DNA of 64,000 nt from positions 85,929-149,928 of the forward strand of contig NZ_JARPVX010000004.1 of the NCBI RefSeq assembly GCF_033947565.1, written 5' to 3'. Of this stretch, positions 25,003 through 33,639 are shown one piece after another (positions within the stretch are counted from its first letter, which is position 1; each line of letters opens with the position of its first letter). The position numbers and the translations under genes are program-made. The notes beneath the pieces are model-generated. The model was not told where the DNA came from, did no database searches, and saw nothing but the letters and a program-made list of their open reading frames with translations. Origin of the DNA: Lichenihabitans sp033947565 (lineage in GTDB: Bacteria; Pseudomonadota; Alphaproteobacteria; Rhizobiales; Beijerinckiaceae).

Positions 25003-25947
25003 TCACGGAGCCAAACCGAGCCCGTCAGATGGTCGCGACGCCCCGATTGGCGACGCCGCAGAAGGGTGAAGAAGCTGGTGGTGCGGCCGGAGCAGGAAGC
25101 GGCGTGCCACCGCGCCATAACCGTCGTACACGAGGCCGCCGTTCTCGGCCACGAGCCGGCTTCGGTTCTCGCGGTACCAGCGCGGCAGCTCGTACCACGG
25201 CATGCAGGGGCGCTCGTGGTGAGCGGCGTGCAGGTTGTTGAACAAGAACAGGGGGCCGAAGAACCAGGCGTTTTCCACGATGGCCGTGCGCTCGTGGACG
25301 GCATCCTGAGCGCGGTGCTCGGCAAAGGAGCGCAACAGGAGGATCGACGTGCCGCCATAGACCGCTGCCACATAGGCGAACGGGTTCACATGGCAGAGGC
25401 CGAACAGCCAGATCGACAGGGCCAAGGAGGCGACTGCGTGCGAGCGCCAGATGCGGCGCCTCAGCCGATCGCCACCCCGCATCGCCCGGACCTCCGAACC
25501 GATGTAGCGCGACACGTTCCACAGCGGTCCGAGCAGCAGCCGACCGGCCAGGGTGCTATGGACGTGAACCCACAGGCGACCCACCGGGCCGAGCGCCTGC
25601 CATTGCGCGGGCGTCCAATAATAGCTTTCCGGATCGTCGAGCGGATCCGTCAGGCTGTCGTCGCGATGATGCAGCAGGTGAGAGATCCGGTAGGATTCGA
25701 AGGGCAGCCACAGCGCCAGCGGTACATTGCCGAGCGCCCGGTTGACCTTGCGCCATGGGGTGGGGTGTCCGTGGATGAATTCGTGCTGCAACGACGAGTG
25801 CCACGCGATCAGCAGCGCCAGAGCCGGAATGATCACACCGGCCGGCAACGAAGCTGACCACCAGGTCAGCCCGACGAAGCCCCCATACAGGAGCGCGCAA
25901 AGAGCGATCGAGGGCCATTCCAGCGACTTGGTCCGGTGGCGGGTCAT
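25003..25947 (-). CDS. Membrane fatty acid desaturase
   Basis: A 314-residue membrane di-iron desaturase. Four or so transmembrane helices are interspersed with the three histidine boxes: HEFIHGH (residues 55-61), HLLHHRD (90-95) and HAAHHERP (240-246). Such enzymes insert double bonds or hydroxyl groups in acyl chains or carotenoids; the regiochemistry cannot be read. ATG 25947 faces the XRE regulator gene across a 147-bp gap, so that regulator is a candidate controller. Confidence 0.92.
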   Translation of the reverse strand: MTRHRTKSLEWPSIALCALLYGGFVGLTWWSASLPAGVIIPALALLIAWHSSLQHEFIHGHPTPWRKVNRALGNVPLALWLPFESYRISHLLHHRDDSLTDPLDDPESYYWTPAQWQALGPVGRLWVHVHSTLAGRLLLGPLWNVSRYIGSEVRAMRGGDRLRRRIWRSHAVASLALSIWLFGLCHVNPFAYVAAVYGGTSILLLRSFAEHRAQDAVHERTAIVENAWFFGPLFLFNNLHAAHHERPCMPWYELPRWYRENRSRLVAENGGLVYDGYGAVARRFLLRPHHQLLHPSAASPIGASRPSDGLGLAP

Positions 25948-26094
25948 AGCGATCTCGCGGCCAGCACGGTGATTCGTGCCTGCTCGATCTGAGGCAACCC
26001 GGTGACGCGACTCAACGCGATGCTTGTCGCATAAATCCCGATCTGTTTACGATCATCACGATCCGCGACACTTTACATTTGATGCCACGGTGCG

Positions 26095-26943
26095 ATGACG
26101 AAAACCCACACTGCCGTCGTGTTTCGGCGCCGCCTGGAAGAGGTGTTGGCGCGCTCGCCCCGATCGGCCTCGGCTTTTGCGCAGCAGGCCGGCATCGATC
26201 GATCGACCCTGGCGCAACTGCTCACCGCCGACGAGCCCCGCCTGCCGCGTGCGGAAACCCTGGTGGCCGTGGCGCGGCAGGCCCGGGTTTCGGTCGACTG
26301 GCTTCTCGGCCTCAGTCAGCGCGAGGAAACCGGTGCCGAGATCATCGGCGCCTTGTTGCAGGTCGAGGAACCGGGCCAGGGTCCGGTGGACGATCACTTC
26401 ATGGCCTGGCTGAAGGAAGCGGAAGGGTTCCGTGTCCGCACCGTGCCGGTGGCGCTGCCCGACTTCCTGAAGACCGAGGCGCTGTTGCGCTTCGAATACC
26501 GCCGCACCTTCGAGGGCGCCTCTGCGGTGCAACTTGCGGCCGTGCAGGCGCGGCTCGACTTCATGTGCAACCCGGACAGCAACGTCGAGGTGGGGCTTGC
26601 GCTGCAATCGTTGCAGATGCTGGCCCGGGGGGAAGAGCGCTGGGCGGGGTTCCCGGCTGGGGCACGCCGCGAACAGATCGCCCACATGAGCCGCATCTAC
26701 GCCGCGTCCTACCCAAGCCTGCGGCTCTACCTCTACGACCTGCGCGAGGTGTATTCGGTGCCGTTCACGGTATTCGGCGCCAAGCGGGCGGTGGTGTTCC
26801 TCGGGCCGAGCTATTTCGTGATGAACGGCGCCGACCACATCCGCATGTTCGCCCGCCGCTTCGACGACCTGATCCGCCATGCAGTGGTGCAACCGCACGA
26901 GGTCGGTCGCACCCTTGAGGCGCTGACCGGGCTGGTGTCCTGA
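26095..26943 (+). CDS. XRE family helix-turn-helix transcriptional regulator
   Basis: A 282-residue protein. Residues about 10-75 form an XRE-type helix-turn-helix (SAFAQQAGIDRSTLAQLL and LVAVARQARVSVDWLLGLS). The remaining 200 residues form an unassigned sensor domain without membrane segments, with several aromatic motifs (LYLYDLREVYSVPF) that might bind a ligand. Divergent from the desaturase gene. It may regulate membrane lipid composition, but this is only inferred from position. Confidence 0.88.
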   Translation: MTKTHTAVVFRRRLEEVLARSPRSASAFAQQAGIDRSTLAQLLTADEPRLPRAETLVAVARQARVSVDWLLGLSQREETGAEIIGALLQVEEPGQGPVDDHFMAWLKEAEGFRVRTVPVALPDFLKTEALLRFEYRRTFEGASAVQLAAVQARLDFMCNPDSNVEVGLALQSLQMLARGEERWAGFPAGARREQIAHMSRIYAASYPSLRLYLYDLREVYSVPFTVFGAKRAVVFLGPSYFVMNGADHIRMFARRFDDLIRHAVVQPHEVGRTLEALTGLVS

Positions 26944-26961
26944 GCCGACGCCGAGACGGTT

Positions 26962-28266
26962 TCAGCCGCGCGGCGGCATGCCGAGCCGCAGGGCGACCGA
27001 ATCGGCATGGGCGTCGAGCCCCTCGGCGCGGCCGAGCGCCACGGCGGCCGGGCCGAGCGCCGCGAGGCTGGCCGCGTCGCAGCGCAGGATCGAGGTGCGC
27101 TTCATGAAGTCGAGCACCCCGAGACCCGAGGAAAAGCGCGCCGACCGTGCTGTGGGCAGCACGTGGTTCGAGCCGCCCACATAGTCACCGATGGCTTCGG
27201 GGGTGTGCCGGCCGAGGAAGATGGCCCCCGCATTGGTGATCGCCTCGCTCAAGGCGTCCTCATCGGCCGCGATGATCTCGAGGTGTTCCGGGGCGAGGCG
27301 GTCGACGAGCGGCACTGCGTCGGAGAGCCGAGGCACCTGGATGATAGCCCCATAGTCCCGCCAGCTGGCGCCCGCGATCGCGGCGCGGGGTAGGGCTGCC
27401 AGCTGCCTCATCACTGCGGCCTCGACCGTACCCGCAAAGGCCGCGTCATCGGTGATGAGGATCGATTGCGCCACGGCATCGTGTTCGGCCTGGGCCAGCA
27501 GGTCGGCCGCGACCCAGTCCGGGTCGGCGGTCGCGTCCGCCAGGATCACCACCTCGGACGGGCCGGCGATCATGTCGATGCCGACGGTGCCGAACACCCG
27601 GCGTTTGGCGGCCGCCACATAGGCGTTGCCGGGGCCGACGATCTTGGCCACCGGAGCGATCGTTTCGGTTCCGTAGGCCAGGGCCGCGACCGCCTGGGCG
27701 CCACCGACGCGGTAAATCTCGTCAACACCTGCCAGTTGCGCCGCCACCAGCACCAGCGGATTGAGCACGCCATCCGGCGACGGCACCACCATGACGACCC
27801 GCGAGCAGCCGGCGACCTTGGCCGGCACGGCGTTCATCAGCACCGACGACGGGTAGCTGGCCGTGCCGCCCGGCACATACAGGCCGACCGCCTCGATGGC
27901 GCGCCAGCGCCAGCCGAGATCGACGCCGAGCGCGTCCGTATAGCGCAGGTCGGCCGGCTTCTGGCGCTCGTGATAGGCCACGATGCGATCGCGGGCGAAG
28001 CCGAGGGCGTCCCGTGCCCCCTTTGGGGCCGCCTCCACCGCGGCCGCGACCTCGTCGGGGCCGATCCTAAGGGGGAGGCAGTCGAGGTCGACGCGATCGA
28101 AGCGGAGCGAGGCGTCGTGCAGGGCCGCGTCGCCGCGCCGACGGACATCCGCCATGATGACGGCCGCGGCACCGTCGACCTCTTCGCTCACTTCGCGTTT
28201 GGTTCCAAGCAGCCGAGCGAAGGCGGCGTCGAAGTCGGGGTCGGTCAGCTTCAGGCGGAACGGCAT
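26962..28266 (-). CDS. hisD: Histidinol dehydrogenase
   Basis: A 434-residue enzyme that oxidises L-histidinol twice to L-histidine with NAD, the last step of histidine synthesis. It shows the GLYVPGGTASYPSSVLMNA block, the RVGGAQAVAALAYGTE segment, DMIAGPSEV, zinc-site QAEHD near 259-263, and LAPEHLE with the catalytic Glu327-His328 pair. Lies 39 bp after the DUF2948 gene, in the murA - DUF2948 - hisD order common in Hyphomicrobiales, though here separated from murA by an inserted small gene on the opposite strand. Confidence 0.97.
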   Translation of the reverse strand: MPFRLKLTDPDFDAAFARLLGTKREVSEEVDGAAAVIMADVRRRGDAALHDASLRFDRVDLDCLPLRIGPDEVAAAVEAAPKGARDALGFARDRIVAYHERQKPADLRYTDALGVDLGWRWRAIEAVGLYVPGGTASYPSSVLMNAVPAKVAGCSRVVMVVPSPDGVLNPLVLVAAQLAGVDEIYRVGGAQAVAALAYGTETIAPVAKIVGPGNAYVAAAKRRVFGTVGIDMIAGPSEVVILADATADPDWVAADLLAQAEHDAVAQSILITDDAAFAGTVEAAVMRQLAALPRAAIAGASWRDYGAIIQVPRLSDAVPLVDRLAPEHLEIIAADEDALSEAITNAGAIFLGRHTPEAIGDYVGGSNHVLPTARSARFSSGLGVLDFMKRTSILRCDAASLAALGPAAVALGRAEGLDAHADSVALRLGMPPRG

Positions 28267-28305
28267 GCTAGGCTCGCGGGGGACGCGGGATCGGTTCCCC
28301 CGTGC

Positions 28306-28779
28306 CTAGCCCGGCAGCGTCACGTCGTCGAGATCGTGGCGGGGATGTTTATCGACGGCCCAGCAGGGCCCAAGGTCGCGCATCTCGGCCTCGAGGCAGT
28401 CCACGTCGAGCTTGATCATGCGCCCGCCCGCAAAGGTTAGCAGCACGTCGCCGGCCGGCGCATCGGTGGCGGCGAACGACACCGTCAACAATTGCAGCGC
28501 GAGGTCCGGGTCGGCCTGCTCGAAGCCGATGCGACGCACATGCCGCACGTGAGAAAAATGAAAGCCCGTTTCCCGGCGTGCCGGCTGGCCGATGGCAACA
28601 TTGTCCCAATCGATCCGGCACGCCACGAGCGCGAAATGACGTGACCTCGGCAAGAACGCCATGTCGCCAAGCTTCATGTCGGCATCCTGAAGATGCGCCG
28701 ACATGACGCCGAGGTCCTCCTCGTCGAGGACGGCGAAGTGCAGGCCGCTGGGGCCGGCCGATGCGGGGCGTAGGGTCAT
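28306..28779 (-). CDS. DUF2948 family protein
   Basis: A 157-residue soluble protein of the alphaproteobacterial DUF2948 family. Typical features are FAVLDEEDLGVMSAHLQDA, FLPRSRHFALVACRIDW and the LLTFAGGRMIKLDVDCLEAEMRDLG ending. No catalytic motif is known to me. The family sits next to hisD and murA in many Hyphomicrobiales genomes. Confidence 0.9.
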   Translation of the reverse strand: MTLRPASAGPSGLHFAVLDEEDLGVMSAHLQDADMKLGDMAFLPRSRHFALVACRIDWDNVAIGQPARRETGFHFSHVRHVRRIGFEQADPDLALQLLTVSFAATDAPAGDVLLTFAGGRMIKLDVDCLEAEMRDLGPCWAVDKHPRHDLDDVTLPG

Positions 28780-28958
28780 CTCTGCGGCGTCGCGTCCATT
28801 GCTTCGACAAGAATAGGCGCGGGGTGAGGTGAGGCAAGGCCAGGACCCCGCTCGTGCACCCCGGCAGGGAACTTACACGGCGTTGAAACGTCCTTTCGGT
28901 GCGGACCCACAACAATGCACGGGGACGAATCCGCAGCCCTGAAAGAGGATACGACCCG

Positions 28959-29186
28959 ATGCGCATCTTGAATTTTATCGGCGGCGCCGCCCTGGCCGGC
29001 CTGATGATGGCCACGTGTACGCCCGCCTCGGCGCAGCCGATGGACGGCGCCATGGCTCGCCCTGGCATGCACCACCGCATGATGCGGCATGATCGCATGA
29101 TGCGCCATCACGAGCGCCGCATGATGCATCATCGCATGATGCGCCACCGGATGATGCGTCACCGCATGATGCGCGACGGCATGTAA
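28959..29186 (+). CDS. Met/His-rich small exported protein
   Basis: A 75-residue protein from ATG 28959 (AGAGGAT 8 bases upstream). Residues 1-25 are a Sec signal peptide ending ASA; the mature 50 residues consist almost wholly of Met, His and Arg in repeats of the type HHRMMRH. Such Met/His clusters bind copper or silver in periplasmic proteins (for example CusF or SilE type), and a metal-binding role is my inference. It is flanked by murA and DUF2948 on the opposite strand, and interrupts the usual murA-DUF2948 neighbourhood. A strong terminator follows. Confidence 0.75.
   Translation: MRILNFIGGAALAGLMMATCTPASAQPMDGAMARPGMHHRMMRHDRMMRHHERRMMHHRMMRHRMMRHRMMRDGM
29088..29175 (+). repeat. Short tandem repeats encoding HHRMMRH
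   Basis: Imperfect repeats built on CGCATGATGCG(T/C)CA(C/T) recur about every 15-21 bases between 29070 and 29180, inside the Met/His-rich coding sequence. They are coding repeats and not a CRISPR or VNTR of independent type. Confidence 0.6.
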
Positions 29187-29218
29187 GACCGAGCGGGTCG
29201 GCGCGAGCCGATCCCCGA

Positions 29219-29247
29219 ACGGCCGGCCTCGCGCCGGCCGTTTTTTT
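29219..29247 (+). terminator. Intrinsic terminator after the Met/His-rich gene
   Basis: Stem ACGGCCGGC (29219-29227) pairs with GCCGGCCGT (29233-29241) and is followed by seven Ts (29241-29247). This is the best rho-independent terminator in the window; on the other strand it lies just after the murA stop. Confidence 0.85.
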
Positions 29248-29248
29248 G

Positions 29249-30547
29249 TCAGTGGCCGGTCGAAAGGCGCTCGATGCTGGCGCCGCACTGGCTCAGCTTG
29301 CGTTCGAGCTGCTCGAAGCCGCGGTCGAGGTGGTAGACGCGGTTGACGATGGTTTCGCCCTCCGCCGCCAGCGCCGCGATGACCAACGACACGGACGCCC
29401 GCAGATCGGTCGCCATGACGGGCGCCCCCTTCAAGGTCTCGACGCCGTCCACGATGGCGGCATCACCATCAAGGCGGATGTGGGCCCCAAGCCGCGCCAA
29501 TTCCTGCACATGCATGAAGCGGTTCTCGAAGATGGTCTCGGTGATGCGCGACGTGCCGCGCGCCTTGGTCATCAGGGCCATGAACTGCGCCTGAAGGTCG
29601 GTCGGGAACCCCGGAAACGGTTCGGTCGTCACATCGACGGCCGTGATGCCGGCGCCGTTACGGGCGACACGCAGGCCCTCTTCGGTCGTCGTCACCGTCG
29701 CTCCTGCGGCCTGCAAGGTGTCGAGAGCCCCTTGCAGCAGCTCCGGCCGTGCGCCCTGCAGCAGCACGTCGCCGCCCGTCATCGCCACCGCCATCGCATA
29801 GGTGCCGGTCTCGATGCGGTCGGGCAGCACCGCATGACGGGTGCCGTTGAGCTTGGCCACGCCCTCGATCTCGATCGTGGCCGTGCCAGCGCCCTTGATG
29901 CGGGCGCCCATCTTCGTGAGGCAGGCCGCGAGGTCGACCACCTCCGGCTCGCGGGCGGCGTTGTGGATCACCGAGGTGCCGTCGGCCAGCACCGCCGCCA
30001 TCAGGGCCGTGTGGGTACCGCCGACCGTGACCTTCGAGAAATCGATCTCGGCGCCCTTCAGGCCGCCCGACGGCGCCTTGGCCACCACATAGCCGGCCTC
30101 GATGTCGACCTTGGCACCGAGGCGCTCGAGCGCCGTGATCAGCAGATCGACCGGGCGCGTGCCGATGGCGCAGCCGCCCGGCAGCGACACGCGCGCTTCG
30201 CCCATGCGGGCCAGCAGGGGCGCCACCACCCAGAAGCTCGCCCGCATGGTGGAAACGAGCTCGTAGGGTGCCGTGGTATCGACGATGTGGCCGGCCTGCA
30301 GATGAACGGTCTGGCCGGTCACGGCTTCTTCGCCGGCGCGCTTGCCCTGGATCGAATAATCAACGCCGTGGTTGCCGAGGATACGCACGAGGGAACTGAC
30401 GTCGGCCAGCCGCGGCAGGTTCTCAAGCGTCAGCGCTTCGTCGGTCAGCACGCTGGCGATCATCAGCGGCAGCGCGGCGTTCTTGGCGCCGGAAATCCGT
30501 ATCGTGCCGTTCAAAGGCCGGCCGCCTACCACGCAAATGCGATCCAT
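29249..30547 (-). CDS. murA: UDP-N-acetylglucosamine 1-carboxyvinyltransferase
   Basis: A 432-residue MurA that transfers enolpyruvate from PEP to UDP-GlcNAc, the first committed step of peptidoglycan synthesis. The fosfomycin-target cysteine is Cys126 in LPGGCAIGTRPVDL. Other marks are SGAKNAALPLM at the N-terminus and DLRASVSLVIAAL near the end. It lies downstream of a 56-residue gene and dctA on the same strand. Confidence 0.97.
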   Translation of the reverse strand: MDRICVVGGRPLNGTIRISGAKNAALPLMIASVLTDEALTLENLPRLADVSSLVRILGNHGVDYSIQGKRAGEEAVTGQTVHLQAGHIVDTTAPYELVSTMRASFWVVAPLLARMGEARVSLPGGCAIGTRPVDLLITALERLGAKVDIEAGYVVAKAPSGGLKGAEIDFSKVTVGGTHTALMAAVLADGTSVIHNAAREPEVVDLAACLTKMGARIKGAGTATIEIEGVAKLNGTRHAVLPDRIETGTYAMAVAMTGGDVLLQGARPELLQGALDTLQAAGATVTTTEEGLRVARNGAGITAVDVTTEPFPGFPTDLQAQFMALMTKARGTSRITETIFENRFMHVQELARLGAHIRLDGDAAIVDGVETLKGAPVMATDLRASVSLVIAALAAEGETIVNRVYHLDRGFEQLERKLSQCGASIERLSTGH

Positions 30548-30584
30548 GGGTCCTCGCTCGATCGGCGCCGGGGTTGGGGCGCCC

Positions 30585-30755
30585 TCAGGTCTCGGTTGCC
30601 GACCTGTCTTCGGGAGAGGGCGACGGCATGCCGTCGCGGCTGCGGGCCTGATCCTTGCGGCGCTTCAGGTTGGCCCGCAGGGCCTGGGCCAGCCTTTCGG
30701 CCCGCCGTGCCGCCTCGTCCCCGGCCTGATCCCCTGTCTTCGGAGGTTCGCGCAC
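30585..30755 (-). CDS. Small basic conserved protein (56 residues, GTG start)
   Basis: A short gene between dctA and murA. From GTG 30755 it encodes 56 residues, charged and helical, with the core ARRAERLAQALRANLKRRKD. This core (an Ala/Arg helix ending LRANLKRRK) recurs in short proteins next to murA in Hyphomicrobiales, as I recall. AGGA lies 9 bases before the GTG, and the gene starts only 2 bases after the dctA stop codon, as expected for coupling. No function is known. It is too short for most automatic cut-offs. Confidence 0.72.
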   Translation of the reverse strand: MREPPKTGDQAGDEAARRAERLAQALRANLKRRKDQARSRDGMPSPSPEDRSATET

Positions 30756-30757
30756 CG

Positions 30758-32122
30758 TCAGCTGTCCTGCACGGAGGCCTGTCTAAGCGCATCGGCGCCG
30801 ACCGGCAAGTCGGGCAGGCTCGCGGCGGCCGGCGTGGCGCCGCTCAGCGCGGCCTTGAGCTTGGTCTTGTCGAGCTCGCCTTCCCAACGGCTGATGACGA
30901 TGGTGGCGACGCCATTGCCGACGAGGTTCGTCAGGGCACGGCATTCGCTCATGAATTTGTCGATGCCGACCAGCACCGCCAGCGACGTGATCGGGATGTC
31001 GGGCACCACCGTCAGCGTCGCCGCCAGGGTGATGAAGCCGGCGCCCGTGACGCCCGAGGCGCCTTTGGAGGTCAGCGCCGCCACCAGCAGGATCTGCAGC
31101 TCCTGGGCCAGCGTCAGCGGCGTGTTGGTGGCCTGGGCCAGAAACAGGATCGACAACGTCATGTAGATGTTGGTGCCGTCGAGATTGAAGCTGTAGCCGG
31201 TGGGGATCACCAGTCCCACCACCGACTGCGAGGCCCCGAGGCCGCGCATCTTCTGGATCATGCGCGGCAGCACCGTCTCGGACGAACTGGTGCCGAGCAC
31301 GATCAGCAGTTCGTCCCGGATATAGGCCACGAAGCGCAGGATCGAGAACCCGGACCACCAGGCGATGCTGCCGAGCACCACCAGGATGAACAGGATGCTG
31401 GTGCCATAGAAGGTGGCCACCAGGGCGCCGAGGCTGAGCAGCGACTTGATCCCGAAGGCACCGATCGTATAGGCCATCGCGCCGAAGGCCCCGATGGGGG
31501 CGAAGCGCACGATGATGCCGATGATGCGGAAGAACATCGCACCGGCCGCGTCGATGGCGCTCGAGATCTTCTCGCCTGTCTGGCCGAGATTGGCCACCGC
31601 GATGCCGCTCAGCACCGAGATCAGCAGCACCTGCAGCAGGTCGCCCTTGGCCAGAGCGCCGACGAAACTGTCCGGGATGATGCCGAGAAGGTGGGCCGCG
31701 ATCGAGTCCTGCTTCGCGGCCGTGACGTAATTGGCGACGCTGCTGGCGTTGATCTTCGCGGGGTCGATGTTGAAGCCGGCGCCCGGCTTGACGACCTCGG
31801 CCACGATGAGGCCGAGCACCAGCGCGACCGTCGACACCACCTCGAAATAAACGATAGCTTTCAGCCCGACGCGCCCGACCCGCCTGAGGTCGCCCACCGT
31901 GGCGATGCCGTGCACAACCGTGCAGAAGATCACCGGCGCGATCATCATGCGGATCAGCGCCACGAAGGCGTCGCCGAAGGGTTTCATCGCCGTGCCGGTC
32001 GCAGGCGCCGCAAAGCCCAGCGCCACGCCGATCGCGATGGCGATCAACACCTGGACGTAAAGGTTCCGGTACCACACCGGGCGCGGCGCGATCGGGCCCA
32101 GTCCCACAGCCGCTTCACCCAT
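30758..32122 (-). CDS. dctA: C4-dicarboxylate / dicarboxylate-amino acid:cation symporter
   Basis: A 454-residue transporter of the DAACS (GltP/DctA) family with about eight transmembrane helices and two re-entrant loops. Characteristic motifs are GTSSSETVLPRM (serine-rich re-entrant loop), VIPTGYSFNLDGTNIYMT and the ending SECRALTNLVGNGVATIV, which form the substrate and cation sites. It would import succinate, fumarate and malate. ATG 32122 has GGAGGATGCGTC directly ahead, a much better start than any earlier in-frame codon. No dctBD regulators lie nearby. Confidence 0.93.
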   Translation of the reverse strand: MGEAAVGLGPIAPRPVWYRNLYVQVLIAIAIGVALGFAAPATGTAMKPFGDAFVALIRMMIAPVIFCTVVHGIATVGDLRRVGRVGLKAIVYFEVVSTVALVLGLIVAEVVKPGAGFNIDPAKINASSVANYVTAAKQDSIAAHLLGIIPDSFVGALAKGDLLQVLLISVLSGIAVANLGQTGEKISSAIDAAGAMFFRIIGIIVRFAPIGAFGAMAYTIGAFGIKSLLSLGALVATFYGTSILFILVVLGSIAWWSGFSILRFVAYIRDELLIVLGTSSSETVLPRMIQKMRGLGASQSVVGLVIPTGYSFNLDGTNIYMTLSILFLAQATNTPLTLAQELQILLVAALTSKGASGVTGAGFITLAATLTVVPDIPITSLAVLVGIDKFMSECRALTNLVGNGVATIVISRWEGELDKTKLKAALSGATPAAASLPDLPVGADALRQASVQDS

Positions 32123-32366
32123 GACGCATCCTCCGCTCCCGGCCGCTTGGTCCAATGGTGGGGTGCGGCATTGATGTTGCGCTCGGCATCGTCGGCCTTG
32201 GCGGCACTGGCGATCCCTGGCTCGCTTCACCATGGCAAGCTTTGTCGACCCGGGCAACACGGGGGACAGCCCGGCTGTTGCGTCGAGCCGGTCGAAACGG
32301 ACGGCACTCCCCTGGAAATTCGAAGAGCGTTCTCGTCGCATCAGTCTGTGTGTCGAGGTTGGTGGC

Positions 32367-33110
32367 TCACCCCGTCGCCATGCCGATGCGCCCGACACCC
32401 GGAAGCTTGAGGGCCGGACGGCGAAGGTCGAAGCCGATCACGCCGCCCAGCAGGTTGAGCTCGAACCCCTCGATCCACCCGACCGTCAAGCCGAAATAGC
32501 CGCCGAGGTTGAGGCGAAGGCCGGTTCGGGATGGTGTCGGGCCGAACCAGCGGCCTTCGACGGGAAAGTCCTTGCCGATGGCGTTGGGCGGCAGCGTCGC
32601 GCCCATCTCCGGCACGGCCGCCATGACGGTTGCCACGAAAGTGTTGGAGTTCGGCCCCGGCCAGGCGCGATAGTCGCCCTGGTGGCGGAAGCGGTAGCGA
32701 TCGATCGCGGCCCGCAGGCGTGGAATCATGGCTGCGGCCTCTGCGCCATCGGCTGTGAAAACGGGCTCGGGCACCTGCCCGAACCAGCGGCCATCCGGCG
32801 AAAAGCCGTCGACCCGGATGGGATCGCCCCAGGCGGTCAGGTCCCAGCGCTGGTAGGCGGGCGCATCGGCGGGCTTCAGCACGATCCAGCAATGCACCGC
32901 GAAGATGCCGCGCCAGCTGACCGTGGGGGCCGCATAGATCCGCACGGCGGCCTCGGGCGCCTGATGGGCCGGCCGCAACAGGCCGGCGCTCGACCGGTCG
33001 GCCGACCACCAGACCGAGGCAGGCGCCCGGTAATAAGCAAGGGCCCGCCAGGCGACGGGGCCGAGGTAAGCAAGACAGAACAACAACAAGGCGATCAAAG
33101 GACGGGGCAT
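32367..33110 (-). CDS. DUF3750 domain protein, membrane anchored
   Basis: A 247-residue protein with an N-terminal hydrophobic anchor (PRPLIALLLFCLAYLGPVAW) and then a DUF3750 domain: VSWRGIFAVHCWIVLKP, the aromatic YQRWDLTAWG, and PGPNSNTFVA with a conserved Asn. The ending FGLTVGWIEGFELNLLGGVIGFD is typical. The pattern of His, Asp and Asn resembles cysteine-free hydrolase-like folds but no activity is shown. ATG 33110 starts the anchor; upstream codons add a non-conserved stretch. Confidence 0.85.
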   Translation of the reverse strand: MPRPLIALLLFCLAYLGPVAWRALAYYRAPASVWWSADRSSAGLLRPAHQAPEAAVRIYAAPTVSWRGIFAVHCWIVLKPADAPAYQRWDLTAWGDPIRVDGFSPDGRWFGQVPEPVFTADGAEAAAMIPRLRAAIDRYRFRHQGDYRAWPGPNSNTFVATVMAAVPEMGATLPPNAIGKDFPVEGRWFGPTPSRTGLRLNLGGYFGLTVGWIEGFELNLLGGVIGFDLRRPALKLPGVGRIGMATG

Positions 33111-33242
33111 CGTGACGGTTCGAGCCGAAAGGTCCGGCGGTGTCGACGAGATGGCGACGGCTTTCTGTGCCCACAAGCCGGCGCGGCATTGAACCCGCGG
33201 GGCGGGTCCCCATCTCAGGCCCGTTCCTCAAGGGGTGTCGCC

Positions 33243-33635
33243 ATGACCGCCTTCGCGTCCTTCCAGCCGACCGTGACCCAAGCCGCCCGCCTTGCCAAGC
33301 TGCGCCGACTGGCTTGGCTGCTCGACGCCGCCTTCGTGGTGCCGGGTACCAAGTTCCGCTTCGGCCTCGATGGTATCGTCGGCCTGGCGCCCGGCATCGG
33401 CGACACGCTGATGGGGCTGACGTCGCTCTACATCGTCTGGGAAGCGCGCAAGCTCGGCCTGCCGGCCGGCAAGCTGGCCCGCATGGTGGCGAACGTCGGG
33501 GTCGAGACGCTGGTCGGGTCGGTGCCCGTCGTGGGCGACCTTTTCGACGCTGCCTTTAAGGCCAATCTGCGCAATCTGGCGATTGTCGAGGACCACCTGG
33601 GCGTCACCCTTCGCGGCCGGGGCCCGAGCCGCTGA
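33243..33635 (+). CDS. DUF4112 domain protein
   Basis: A 130-residue DUF4112 protein with LAWLLDAAFVVPGTKFRFGLDGIVGLAPGIGDTL and VPVVGDLFDAAFKANLRNL, the two conserved Gly/Pro-Asp blocks that alternate with hydrophobic segments. It is probably membrane-associated. Function unknown. AAGGGG lies upstream of ATG 33243. Ends 4 bp before the convergent transglycosylase gene. Confidence 0.9.
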   Translation: MTAFASFQPTVTQAARLAKLRRLAWLLDAAFVVPGTKFRFGLDGIVGLAPGIGDTLMGLTSLYIVWEARKLGLPAGKLARMVANVGVETLVGSVPVVGDLFDAAFKANLRNLAIVEDHLGVTLRGRGPSR

Positions 33636-33639
33636 GGTC

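Noticed and set aside
29246..32410. 1054-codon open frame opposite murA and dctA
   Set aside because: Spans two real genes in antisense and yields a His/Arg-rich product without motifs.
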